From Flammeovirgaceae bacterium (GTDB lineage Bacteria > Bacteroidota > Bacteroidia > Cytophagales > Cyclobacteriaceae), in NCBI GenBank assembly GCA_027487845.1, contig JAIYCV010000004.1, forward strand, positions 1-39,494: a DNA stretch of 39,494 bases, read 5' to 3'. This document shows positions 31,474-39,122 of this stretch, one piece after another. The notes beneath the pieces were generated by a model that was given only the letters and a program-made list of their open reading frames with translations, had not been told where the DNA came from and ran no database searches. A program made the translations under genes and the position numbers. Position 1 is the first letter of the stretch. Each line of letters opens with the position of its first letter.

Positions 31474-32412
31474 CTATTTGTTTAAGGTAATTTTATTGTA
31501 ACTAGTAAATATTTTAATGAGGGGCTTTCCCACTTTACGTTTTGATTGGAAGTATTGACTCTTGTCAGTGGTAATGATTTGCTGCGCATAGCTCTCGTGT
31601 TTTATATCGATTACTCCATGGTCTGTAGACAATGAATAGCTGTAATCTTCGAAATCTCCAATAGAAATATCTATAGCTGTCCGATTCGCGGAAATCTTCA
31701 GGTCGCTTAAAATGTTCTTGGGTAGCATAACCAGTTTTCCAAAAGTGCTATTGATGCGGTAAGAACCACGGAGGTTCTCAAGATAAATACTGGCGTTGTT
31801 TGAACGGCAAAAAAAAGTGGCATTAATATCATGACCAATAACATCGGTATAGTCAGAAATTATTTTTACCTGGCCGCTTAGTTTATTTAGCTTAACATTC
31901 CCAAACTCAAATGTACCATCAACTTCATGGGTTAAGTCCGTCAATTCTATGTTGCTATATCTTCCCTCCAATTGCACTAAGACACGGAAAGGAACTTTAA
32001 TATCATAAAGTACGCTCAGTGCGCTTTTAATGTATGTCGCTTCATCGGGAAAATCAAATCTGTTGCGAAATTCAACAATACCATCTTGGTGAGTTATCGC
32101 ATATTTAATGTAACTCAATTCCCGAGAAGCCACCTCTTTGTTTTCTTGTCGAGCTGTCACCTTAAGTGTGAATTTTATGTAATCCTGATTCCATCCTTTT
32201 ATTGTAACATCGGCTTTCTCGCAGACGATCTTTATCGCCTCAACCTTATCACCAGAAATATCCTTTTCAATAATTTTCTCTACCACCTGTAGTTTCTGCT
32301 GGGCAATTGTCTGCCCTGAAACTGAGGCCAGAAAAACAAATAGAAGTAATAAACCGAATTGCTTCATATTAAAAATCCCATGGTTGATTTTTTTCACCGC
32401 CTTGTTTTCCAT
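31474..32412 (-). CDS. Exported DUF4097-like beta-helix protein
   Basis: This 312-residue protein has an internal signal segment (MKQFGLLLLFVFLASVSGQ) beginning at its second methionine, at 32367. The first methionine at 32412 gives a 15-residue N-terminal extension; 32367 may be the true start. The mature part shows the short repeated strands of DUF4097 or head-GIN-like adhesin proteins (IKIVCEKADVTIKGWNQD, GTFEFGNVKLNKLSGQVKI, ISIGDFEDYSYSLST). These form right-handed beta helices on the surface or in the periplasm. It is the third gene of the sigma operon, after the putative anti-sigma factor, and may be a sensor or a product of the regulon. Confidence 0.7.
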   Translation of the reverse strand: MENKAVKKINHGIFNMKQFGLLLLFVFLASVSGQTIAQQKLQVVEKIIEKDISGDKVEAIKIVCEKADVTIKGWNQDYIKFTLKVTARQENKEVASRELSYIKYAITHQDGIVEFRNRFDFPDEATYIKSALSVLYDIKVPFRVLVQLEGRYSNIELTDLTHEVDGTFEFGNVKLNKLSGQVKIISDYTDVIGHDINATFFCRSNNASIYLENLRGSYRINSTFGKLVMLPKNILSDLKISANRTAIDISIGDFEDYSYSLSTDHGVIDIKHESYAQQIITTDKSQYFQSKRKVGKPLIKIFTSYNKITLNK

Positions 32413-32430
32413 GACGCCTTCATCAAGTTA

Positions 32431-32958
32431 TTAGGATTTAATAATTTGGAGGAGCTCTTTTTCTACCTGATTCATTGCTCTCTGAATCCTGCTATGTGCC
32501 TGGATGAGATGAGCATCCTGTCGAAAAAATTTAAGTTGGTTGCCTATTTTTTCAGACTGCTCATTCAATTCATCTAACTGAACCTTTAAATCGCGAAATT
32601 CTGCTGTCTGGCAAACTGCCGATTTCACCCGGCATTGCTCTTCAATAAAAAGACGGATGTTGCTATTCTCTTCATCTGGATGAAATTTTTTTGTGATCTT
32701 TATTTCTACCTCTTCGCTATAACGCATGGTAACGCGTTCTGTGTTTTTTGTCGATTGGATGGGAGCAAAAAAAACTACCGCACTAATGCAGGTGGCCGCG
32801 AGAATGGAAACTTTTAGCCAATGTATTTGCTTTGATCTTCGCTGTTTGATCTGTACGGTTTCCCAAAGATCATCAGGATTCCATTTTACCTGTGGAAAAT
32901 TCTCATCGAGATCAGAGATGGTCTCTAGTAGTTTCTTATCAAGATCATCTTGATTCAT
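32431..32958 (-). CDS. Putative anti-sigma factor, single-pass membrane protein
   Basis: This is a 175-residue protein with an N-terminal cytoplasmic region, one membrane helix at about 47-66 (HWLKVSILAATCISAVVFFA) and a helical periplasmic tail rich in Glu, Gln and Lys (about 115-175, coiled-coil-like). It overlaps the ECF sigma gene by 4 bp, the usual arrangement for a sigma/anti-sigma pair. No zinc anti-sigma HxxxCxxC motif is visible, so it would be of the non-zinc type. The role is inferred from layout and position rather than from sequence homology. Confidence 0.7.
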   Translation of the reverse strand: MNQDDLDKKLLETISDLDENFPQVKWNPDDLWETVQIKQRRSKQIHWLKVSILAATCISAVVFFAPIQSTKNTERVTMRYSEEVEIKITKKFHPDEENSNIRLFIEEQCRVKSAVCQTAEFRDLKVQLDELNEQSEKIGNQLKFFRQDAHLIQAHSRIQRAMNQVEKELLQIIKS

Positions 32959-33488
32959 GGCTTTGTATTTTTGGACAGTAAGGTCATTAAACGCTGTCGT
33001 GCATGGGTCAACTGCGACCTCGAAGCACTTTCAGAAATAGTTAATTGGGCTGCAATCTCTTTATGGGAGTAACCTTCGATAACATACAAATTAAAAACAG
33101 TGCGATACCCCAAAGGCAATTCCAAAATTAGTTTATATAAATCTTCAGCATTCATTTCTATTTCAACAGGCGCTATCACTGAAAGATGATTGTCTTCAAT
33201 GTTAACCGTTCGAACTAAGTTTCTGTTCTTTCTCAAAAACATCAAAGATTGATTTACTACGATTTTTTTCAACCAAGCCTCTAAACCCGCCTCCTCATGA
33301 AAATCGAAATGTTTGATATGTTGAAATATTTTAATGAAGGCCTCGGCCAATACGTCTTTTGTATCTTCCTCACCCTTCACATATCGCCAGCACAATCGTG
33401 TCATTTTAGTGATGAATCGTTCGTACAGCATCTTCTGTCCACGCCTATCCGACCGTTTACATAAGCTAATCAACTCGTGGGTAGTCAA
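32955..33488 (-). CDS. ECF-family RNA polymerase sigma factor
   Basis: This is a 177-residue extracytoplasmic-function sigma factor. Sigma region 2 lies at about 14-85 (LYERFITKMTRLCWRYV, DVLAEAFIKIFQHI). Region 4 lies at about 118-170 (LPLGYRTVFNLYVIEGYSHKEIAAQLTISESASRSQLTHARQRL, read as the helix-turn-helix). It is the first gene of a four-gene operon (sigma, anti-sigma, exported DUF4097-like protein, outer-membrane-like protein), with a 4-bp overlap to the second gene. This is the standard Bacteroidota cell-envelope sigma arrangement. A TATTTTTG element lies upstream. Confidence 0.92.
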   Translation of the reverse strand: MTTHELISLCKRSDRRGQKMLYERFITKMTRLCWRYVKGEEDTKDVLAEAFIKIFQHIKHFDFHEEAGLEAWLKKIVVNQSLMFLRKNRNLVRTVNIEDNHLSVIAPVEIEMNAEDLYKLILELPLGYRTVFNLYVIEGYSHKEIAAQLTISESASRSQLTHARQRLMTLLSKNTKP

Positions 33489-34099
33489 TTGATTTGGTCT
33501 TTAACTGTTTTTGCGATCTGGTGCTCGCATTTTGCATTCCATCGCGTGTTACATTCTGTGGCCATGAAAAAGTACAAAAATAGAATCACACAAAGCGCAC
33601 AAACGCAGACAAATGCAAAGCAAAACCAAATACCTGCTGCTATAATGCACAAAAAGGGTAAAACGCTGCATTGGCATAAAAAAATCTGCAAATTAGTGAC
33701 TCATATCCACCACTTTAGGCGTCCTATGCTTGCCCCTTGTTTACTTCTTTGCGCTCTTTTGGGGTGTTTTCACTTTATGGAATTTAGTGAACTTCAGGTT
33801 TGGGCTTCAAAGATCCCGTTCATCTCCTGTTTGACAATCGCTCCGCTAATTTATCGGACAGCTGGGCAGTTTAAGCTTATACGCAAGGGTTTACACGTGC
33901 TGCTCTCTGTGTATTCATCAGTAAAGTTACCAGTACTTTGCTGTTTAGTTGGAGAACAGCAGGCGCCTGCAAAAGGCCCATCGTATAAGACAAGCAAAAA
34001 AGAAGAGCAATTGTAATTGGCTGATTCATAAAAGCTATCTGTTTAAAATGGTAAAATGAATGATCAGAGATACTCAGAAAGCTGATCAAAGAAGTTCGG
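33489..34099. other. Gene-poor stretch between two minus-strand genes
   Basis: About 610 bp lie between the start of the sigma gene and the stop of the serine hydrolase gene. The longest frame (33477-34016, plus strand) overlaps the sigma gene start, is Lys/His/Cys-rich and looks unlike a real protein. A short minus-strand frame at 33877-34089 starts with hydrophobic residues (MNQPITIALLFCLSYTMG from an internal Met) but has no recognisable family. Apart from the candidate sigma promoter I see nothing supportable; a decayed gene is possible. Confidence 0.4.
33575..33602 (-). promoter_or_regulatory. Candidate promoter of the ECF sigma operon
   Basis: On the minus strand TTTG (33602-33599), a 16-bp spacer and TATTTTTG (33582-33575) resemble the TTTG/TAnnTTTG promoter. 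The spacer is one base shorter than the usual minimum. The predicted leader is about 80 bases. Confidence 0.3.
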
Positions 34100-35146
34100 T
34101 CAAGGCATCTTACCCTCGCTTTTACCTAACCGAACGATGATGAGATTTTTGGCACGATTCACATAAATAAACTGACCGTGCAATCCATCGGCATAAAAAC
34201 CTTTTTGTGAAATCCACCATTGGTAGCCATAATATCCTACTGCTCCTTCTTTTTGTATTGAAGTAGTCGATTCGGTTATCCATTCTTTGGGAAGCAATTG
34301 CTGTCCATTCCACTGACCTTCGTTGAGGAAGAGTCTACCAAACTTGGCAAAGTCGCGGGCTTTGGCATTGATGCAACAAAATGTTTTCTCCAAACCATTT
34401 TTCTTTTTATCAATGCTCCAACTTGCTTCGTACTCAGCACCGAGGTGACTCCAGATTTTTTCGTTCATGTAATCCGTTACGCTTTTCTTGGTGGCGCGCT
34501 CTACAATTAAGCCAAGTAACTGTGTGTTCACACTTCGGTAGGCGAACTTCGTTCCGGGAGCGTAATCTATTTTCAAACGAGAGAGGTAGCCGCGCAGGTT
34601 CCTTCCATAGTATAACTTGGCCGCCTGCCCCAGTGGGTTGTAATAACTTTCGCTGGATTTGATACCACTCGTCATTTGCAGCAGGTGTCGCATGCTGATC
34701 TGATCAAATCCTTTTCTTCCCTTCAGCTCGATGAGGTAATTGGTGATGGGCTCTTCTACACTTTTTATAAAGCCATCCGACAGAGCCGCTCCAATCAAAG
34801 CAGCCGTGTATGACTTTGCCATCGAAAAGGAAGCCACGGTTGAGCTCGCTTCGTAGTGCTGGTAGTAGCGCTCCATTAAGATGGAGTCGTGGCGGATGAT
34901 GAGGAAAGCCACAGAATTATTGGCCGCTACCATGCTGTCAATTTTTGCCACCCGTGCCTTGCCAATTCGTTCCTTCTTCGGTGCATCCATAAATCGAAAA
35001 GGAACTTCTGATTTAACGAGCGGACGGGAAGGAAAAATTTTGTGGTCGGTGATATTGGAGAAATTATACCATGCAAACCGGCCAACAAGGCAGGATTGAA
35101 GGATCAACATTGTTAAAACTAGGAGTGGCCAAATAACTTTCTTCAT
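34100..35146 (-). CDS. Serine hydrolase lipoprotein of the beta-lactamase/esterase family
   Basis: This is a membrane-anchored class C beta-lactamase-fold hydrolase of 348 residues. A lipoprotein signal ends LILQSC with C19. The active site is SMAK with S108 and K111, followed by the tyrosine motif FAYRSVNTQLLG and a C-terminal HGQFIYV in the place of KTG. The HLLQMTSGI and WISQKGFYADGLHGQF segments are typical of this family (EstB-like or 6-aminohexanoate hydrolase-like). It is more likely an esterase or peptidase than a resistance enzyme. It stands alone between a gene-poor region and the divergent-looking AraC gene. Confidence 0.88.
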   Translation of the reverse strand: MKKVIWPLLVLTMLILQSCLVGRFAWYNFSNITDHKIFPSRPLVKSEVPFRFMDAPKKERIGKARVAKIDSMVAANNSVAFLIIRHDSILMERYYQHYEASSTVASFSMAKSYTAALIGAALSDGFIKSVEEPITNYLIELKGRKGFDQISMRHLLQMTSGIKSSESYYNPLGQAAKLYYGRNLRGYLSRLKIDYAPGTKFAYRSVNTQLLGLIVERATKKSVTDYMNEKIWSHLGAEYEASWSIDKKKNGLEKTFCCINAKARDFAKFGRLFLNEGQWNGQQLLPKEWITESTTSIQKEGAVGYYGYQWWISQKGFYADGLHGQFIYVNRAKNLIIVRLGKSEGKMP

Positions 35147-35246
35147 AAAACGATTTTTGACTGCAAAATTGATTCAGAACTAGACGCAAAGAGCCTGAAG
35201 TCTTTAAATTTAAAGCAGCCGCACATCAAAATCAGAAGAAAATGAA

Positions 35247-36377
35247 CTAGGATAGCCCTTCCACGTCCTTTTTAAACTGCGAAGGAGTAGCCCCTACATA
35301 TCGCTTAAAGGCGGCATTAAAAGTAGATTTAGAATTAAAACCTGCCTCCTGACCAATGGCCAACAGCGAGTAGTGATTAAACTTAGGATCAGCAATTATT
35401 TTCTTGGCTTCCTCAACCCGATACCTATTTACAAAGTCATAAAAATTTACTTTCTCTTTTTTGTTGATAATTTGAGATAGATAGCCGGCACTGATTTCAA
35501 CATTCGCTGCCAACATTTCGAGATTTAACTCAGGGTTCAAATAGGGCTTCTTATTGGCCATGGTGTCGATTAGTTTTTGATAGTACTCTTCAGTTTTTTC
35601 AGAAAGAATATGATCTGTTTTCGTAGATTCTATCGGTGGAGCAAAAACGGGCGCTTCAAATACTTCGCTTTTAGTGTTCGTTGAATATCCGATCCAATAA
35701 ATAACAACCGACATGCCAATCCATAAGGGGTAATGATTTGATTGGGCGGGTTCGCCTATGAAAACCTCGTAGACATAAGGAATACTCCAAAGTCCCCATA
35801 ATGCAAATAAAGCTACAACAAGGTTTCTTAGCCAGGTTAACGACCTGTTGGTGAGTGTTGCATAGTGGTTTTTCAAGTTGTGCTGATACCGATTGATTTT
35901 AGAAAATACTAAAACTAATATCCCCATCGCGAAAGCCATGTTGAGAATTTCTGTTGCGGTTAAAATGGCATTGTATATTTCAAGATGACGGGCCAGCAGG
36001 CGTACATCTACCACAAAGATCGCCACGGAGACTAATTGAATGAACGCATGAATTGCAAATGGAAGAACCAACCAAAATGTAATTCTTCTGACAGGTCTGA
36101 ATTGTGGATTAACCAGGTATTCTACAAAATAAAAAAATGCAAAAGGCAGTAAAAGCCCCCACGTAAAGGGTAAGAAAAAAAGAATGGGGTATTTTTTAAA
36201 CAGCCCCACGTCCAACGAGAAGTAGTAAAGATTATTCAGCGAAAAGCCAAAAATGAAAAGAGCTAGGTAGACGTTGGATTGCTTCTGGAATTTCGTACCT
36301 CGAACTAACAAGAAACTCAGAAGAAAGCCCTGAACGCAGCCAATTAAAATAATAACATTAAAAAAATTGAAGCCCAT
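35247..36377 (-). CDS. Membrane-bound AraC-family transcription regulator
   Basis: This 376-residue regulator combines an N-terminal block of about seven membrane helices (residues 5-235, for example NVIILIGCVQGFLLSFLLV and ITFWLVLPFAIHAFIQL) with a C-terminal AraC/XylS DNA-binding domain (about 275-370). In that domain LNLEMLAANVEISAGYLSQI is the first helix-turn-helix and LAIGQEAGFNSKSTFNAAFKR the second. This type is common in Bacteroidota and is thought to sense membrane-soluble or periplasmic signals. It is divergent from the lipoprotein gene at 36635, a possible target. Confidence 0.9.
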   Translation of the reverse strand: MGFNFFNVIILIGCVQGFLLSFLLVRGTKFQKQSNVYLALFIFGFSLNNLYYFSLDVGLFKKYPILFFLPFTWGLLLPFAFFYFVEYLVNPQFRPVRRITFWLVLPFAIHAFIQLVSVAIFVVDVRLLARHLEIYNAILTATEILNMAFAMGILVLVFSKINRYQHNLKNHYATLTNRSLTWLRNLVVALFALWGLWSIPYVYEVFIGEPAQSNHYPLWIGMSVVIYWIGYSTNTKSEVFEAPVFAPPIESTKTDHILSEKTEEYYQKLIDTMANKKPYLNPELNLEMLAANVEISAGYLSQIINKKEKVNFYDFVNRYRVEEAKKIIADPKFNHYSLLAIGQEAGFNSKSTFNAAFKRYVGATPSQFKKDVEGLS

Positions 36378-36444
36378 ATAATTCGGAAAGAGTCTCTAAA
36401 TTACCAAAGTCAATAGAATATTCTCGCTAACTCAAGTTTACTGC

Positions 36445-36593
36445 AAATTGTTGGTGAATTTTAACAACCCGATAAATTGTTAACTCTCTGTTTCGGCAGT
36501 ATTATCGATGGATTCATTACTTTCCACTGATCTCTTGAAATTGTTAACTCATCGAAAAATCGTGTGGAAATAGTAAATCATTTGTTGAAATTG
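36445..36593. repeat. AAATTG repeats upstream of the lipoprotein gene
   Basis: The 13-mer AAATTGTTAACTC occurs exactly twice (36474-36486, 36538-36550), and AAATTGTT also begins at 36445 and 36588. The copies lie in the divergent AraC/lipoprotein intergenic region. They may be regulator sites, but the spacing (29, 64 and 50 bp) is not regular. Confidence 0.35.
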
Positions 36594-36634
36594 TTGCGAT
36601 ATTTATTTAGAAAACAAAATAAAATTAATAACAC

Positions 36635-37753
36635 ATGAGAAATCTAAAATTCGGCTCTGTGGCAATTTTACTTGCCACATTTTCCTTCATCTTTTCGTCC
36701 TGCAAAAAAGAGGAAGTAAGGCCGCAGGAAGATCTACTGCCAAAATCATTTGGTATCGATATACCGTCTTCGATTAGTAACAATGTTGGAATTTCCGGTG
36801 GCCGAATAAGTGGAAGGCAAAATGCAGCAGTGAATGGCAATGATGTTTATAAAAATCTAAATACGTTTATCTCGGTAGGAGAGGGTGCCTCAAAAATTGT
36901 GGAGGCTTTTATTGAGGCGATCAGAAAATACAAAATTGATCGTACACTCTCCGTAAGTTATACAAGTGACGAAGATAAGCGATTGAAAAATTTGGTAGTA
37001 GCGCAGAGTATAACATTCGAATCAAAAGTTTGGGATTTTCAACTGACCATAACCGATGCGGATTCAGAAAAGAATACGGATGGTGGCAAGGGCTTGCAGA
37101 TTTTTTGGAACAATGCTGCTAAAGTAACGGGCATAGCTATAATCAAACCTTATAATACTGATCGCGAAAAAAATGCTAATGCAAAAGACGCCACTTTTAG
37201 AATAGACTATTCAGAAATAGGCTCGGTGAATTACGATGCGGAGATGACTGTCGCTATTGCAGGCCTTCCAGTTACAGGGCCTGGAACGGATCAATATTCA
37301 ATGAATAGCCTTAAAATGTTTGCCGGAAAAAAAGGTTCGGTGGTAGACGTATTTGGAAATAGTAATCACCCGAATGCTAAGTTGTTTTCTGGCGCACTTG
37401 GTTTCAATTGGGCTTTTGTTGCCTCTGGAAATAGCACCGATAATATTGGTGTGGCTGAAGTTGGCTTGCCCGCAAGTTCGCTCGACAACAGCGACCGCAA
37501 AGTATTGCTTAAAGACAATTCCATCAAGGCTGTTTTCACACGAGAGATCAATATCATTATTCCGGGTATCAACCAAAACGATTTGGCTGCCTATCTAGTG
37601 AATACTAACCCACCTGGCTATTTTAAGAACGATGGATTCATTACAGCCGGGGTTTCTCCGGGTACTGGATGGAACGCGCTGAGCTCTCGGCTAGAATCAT
37701 TAAGCCCCTTCAATCCAAAAACAATTGGAGGTCTCTCTATTAGTTTCAAATAA
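36635..37753 (+). CDS. Hypothetical lipoprotein
   Basis: This is a 372-residue exported lipoprotein with signal sequence and lipobox SSC, C23 followed by KKEE (the Bacteroidota surface-export signal often has acidic residues at +2 to +4). The mature protein contains beta-rich segments (WDFQLTITDADS, ATFRIDYSEIGSVNYDAEMTVAIAG) and a helical segment at about 78-100 (VGEGASKIVEAFIEAIRKYK). I recognise no family or active site. It is monocistronic, preceded by the repeated AAATTGTT boxes and followed by a terminator. Divergent transcription from the AraC-type regulator makes it a possible target. Confidence 0.75.
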   Translation: MRNLKFGSVAILLATFSFIFSSCKKEEVRPQEDLLPKSFGIDIPSSISNNVGISGGRISGRQNAAVNGNDVYKNLNTFISVGEGASKIVEAFIEAIRKYKIDRTLSVSYTSDEDKRLKNLVVAQSITFESKVWDFQLTITDADSEKNTDGGKGLQIFWNNAAKVTGIAIIKPYNTDREKNANAKDATFRIDYSEIGSVNYDAEMTVAIAGLPVTGPGTDQYSMNSLKMFAGKKGSVVDVFGNSNHPNAKLFSGALGFNWAFVASGNSTDNIGVAEVGLPASSLDNSDRKVLLKDNSIKAVFTREINIIIPGINQNDLAAYLVNTNPPGYFKNDGFITAGVSPGTGWNALSSRLESLSPFNPKTIGGLSISFK

Positions 37754-37766
37754 TTGAATTTCCTAC

Positions 37767-37800
37767 AAAAAGCCTTTGGAATTTTATCCAGAGGTTTTTT
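37767..37800 (+). terminator. Intrinsic terminator after the hypothetical lipoprotein
   Basis: AAAAGCCTTTGGA (37767-37780) pairs with TCCAGAGGTTTT (around 37787-37800), with wobble pairs, around an AT-rich loop, followed by a T-run. It lies 14 bp after the stop codon. Confidence 0.75.
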
Positions 37801-38016
37801 GTTTCTACGACTCTGGTGCACGTTACGTGGTTGAAATCTGCTGCTGAAATTCCGATTAATCACCACGCACCCTAGAGTTTAGTGCATTTTACGAAATAGG
37901 ATTTTAAAAAAAATCTCTACAAAGACTTCGCTGGCTCGTTCTTTCTTCTCCAGGGCTCTAAAACCATATTTTGTTTAATTCAATAAGGGTGGTAAATTTA
38001 ACTACACGTTACGCCT

Positions 38017-38448
38017 ATGACAGCCGCCCAAGTTTTTCAAATTTGTAATAGCATAGCACCACTTGCATGGATCTTATTAATATTCTTTCCCAAATGGAAA
38101 TGGACGAGAATAATAATTCTTCAAGGTATTATTCCGCTGATACTTGGCGTTGTTTACCTCAGTTTGATCGTTTTATTTTTTGGCGAAGGGGAAGGGGACT
38201 TTAATTCACTAAATGGTGTAATGAAACTATTCACTCATCCTTGGACTGTTACCGCGGGCTGGATTCATTACCTAGCCTTTGATTTATTTATAGGAAGTTG
38301 GGAGGTAAGCAATAGCCAAAAGCTAGGAATAAAGCATTACCTTATTGTTCCTTCCTTACTGCTTACTTTCTTTTTTGGCCCCATTGGGTTGTTATTGTAT
38401 TTCTTAACGAAGGGCATTAATACAAAACAATTTCTTCATGACTTTTAA
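38017..38448 (+). CDS. ABA4-like (DUF4281) membrane protein
   Basis: This is a small integral membrane protein of 143 residues with four predicted helices: FQICNSIAPLAWILLIFFP, IIILQGIIPLILGVVYLSL, WTVTAGWIHYLAFDLFIGSW and YLIVPSLLLTFFFGPIGLLL. The FTHPWTVTAGWIHYLAFDLFIG and LTFFFGPIGLL segments are hallmarks of the ABA4-like family, named after the Arabidopsis protein involved in neoxanthin formation. The bacterial role is unknown; a carotenoid link would be inference and no carotenoid genes lie in the window. Convergent with the J-domain gene. Confidence 0.85.
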   Translation: MTAAQVFQICNSIAPLAWILLIFFPKWKWTRIIILQGIIPLILGVVYLSLIVLFFGEGEGDFNSLNGVMKLFTHPWTVTAGWIHYLAFDLFIGSWEVSNSQKLGIKHYLIVPSLLLTFFFGPIGLLLYFLTKGINTKQFLHDF

Positions 38449-38569
38449 TACAAGTAGTGGCAAGTTAACGGCCCTATTCTCATACGTCCGCTACGCATTT
38501 TCTTCCGATTCTGCGGAAGTGCTTTACTAAAATCGAAGTTCTTTAACGAACCTACGGACTAATCAAAGG

Positions 38570-39016
38570 TTAAACCTCTACTGCCTTGCTTGCTTTTCTG
38601 TAGGTATAAGAGTGGTAAATGTGTCTTCGCCCAAAACGATCGGGCGTATCGGAGTTCACAAATTTATGGTAGATGCTATTCGGTACGCCAAAGTATTCAT
38701 AGCTGCTGCCGTCCGCAAAGTTTATCTGAAGCGTTTGTGACTTGTATTTAAAGTCAGCAATCTTCGATGCCGTAATAACTTCGGTATATTGTTCTAGCTG
38801 TTGGGCATGCGTTTCGGGCGCAATGCTTACCAACAAATGATACGATTCAATAAATGCTTTGCTTTTCTCTTCGGCTTCCAGTTTGGCGGCTTCATTGTCC
38901 TGAATTTTATCTGGATGCCAATCCTTCATAAAATTCCTGTAAATGGTCTTCAATTCTTTAAGATCAGCCTCTTTGGTTACACCAAGAAGTTTTCTGGCTT
39001 CGATTATTTTTTTCAT
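38570..39016 (-). CDS. J-domain/KTSC-domain fusion protein
   Basis: This cytoplasmic protein of 148 residues is made of two known parts. Residues 3-65 form a J-domain with the invariant HPD at 34-36 (MKDWHPDKIQ) that stimulates DnaK-type Hsp70. Residues 83-143 are a KTSC domain (SKIADFKYKSQTLQINFADG, YEYFGVPNSIYHKFVNSDTP). KTSC domains are found in small proteins of unknown function and near lysyl-tRNA synthetase C-termini. The linker is glutamine-rich. The fusion may target an Hsp70 to a KTSC ligand. A TACTTTTG element lies only 7 bp before the ATG. Confidence 0.88.
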   Translation of the reverse strand: MKKIIEARKLLGVTKEADLKELKTIYRNFMKDWHPDKIQDNEAAKLEAEEKSKAFIESYHLLVSIAPETHAQQLEQYTEVITASKIADFKYKSQTLQINFADGSSYEYFGVPNSIYHKFVNSDTPDRFGRRHIYHSYTYRKASKAVEV

Positions 39017-39023
39017 TCGGGTG

Positions 39024-39031
39024 CAAAAGTA
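39024..39031 (-). promoter_or_regulatory. Candidate -7 element for the J-domain/KTSC gene
   Basis: TACTTTTG on the minus strand fits TAnnTTTG and lies 7 bp before the ATG, which predicts a very short or absent leader. No TTG box lies 17-23 bp upstream, so it is tentative. Confidence 0.3.
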
Positions 39032-39122
39032 CGCTTTTTTATGTGAATGGGGTGTGAAGTTTTAGTAATGGCAATGTAAAAGCCAGCGCTAAGAGGCTCT
39101 GAAAGGATTAAAAATGGACTAT

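Noticed and set aside
33477..34016. 179-residue plus-strand open frame
   Set aside because: It overlaps the start of the ECF sigma gene, has an odd composition (many Lys, His and Cys), no start context and no recognisable domain.
33877..34089. 70-residue minus-strand frame after the serine hydrolase gene
   Set aside because: An internal methionine gives a hydrophobic start, but no family, ribosome site or conserved feature supports it.
38502..38519. CTTCCG/CGGAAG hairpin between convergent genes
   Set aside because: The stem is only 6 bp and no T-run follows on either strand, so it is not called as a terminator.
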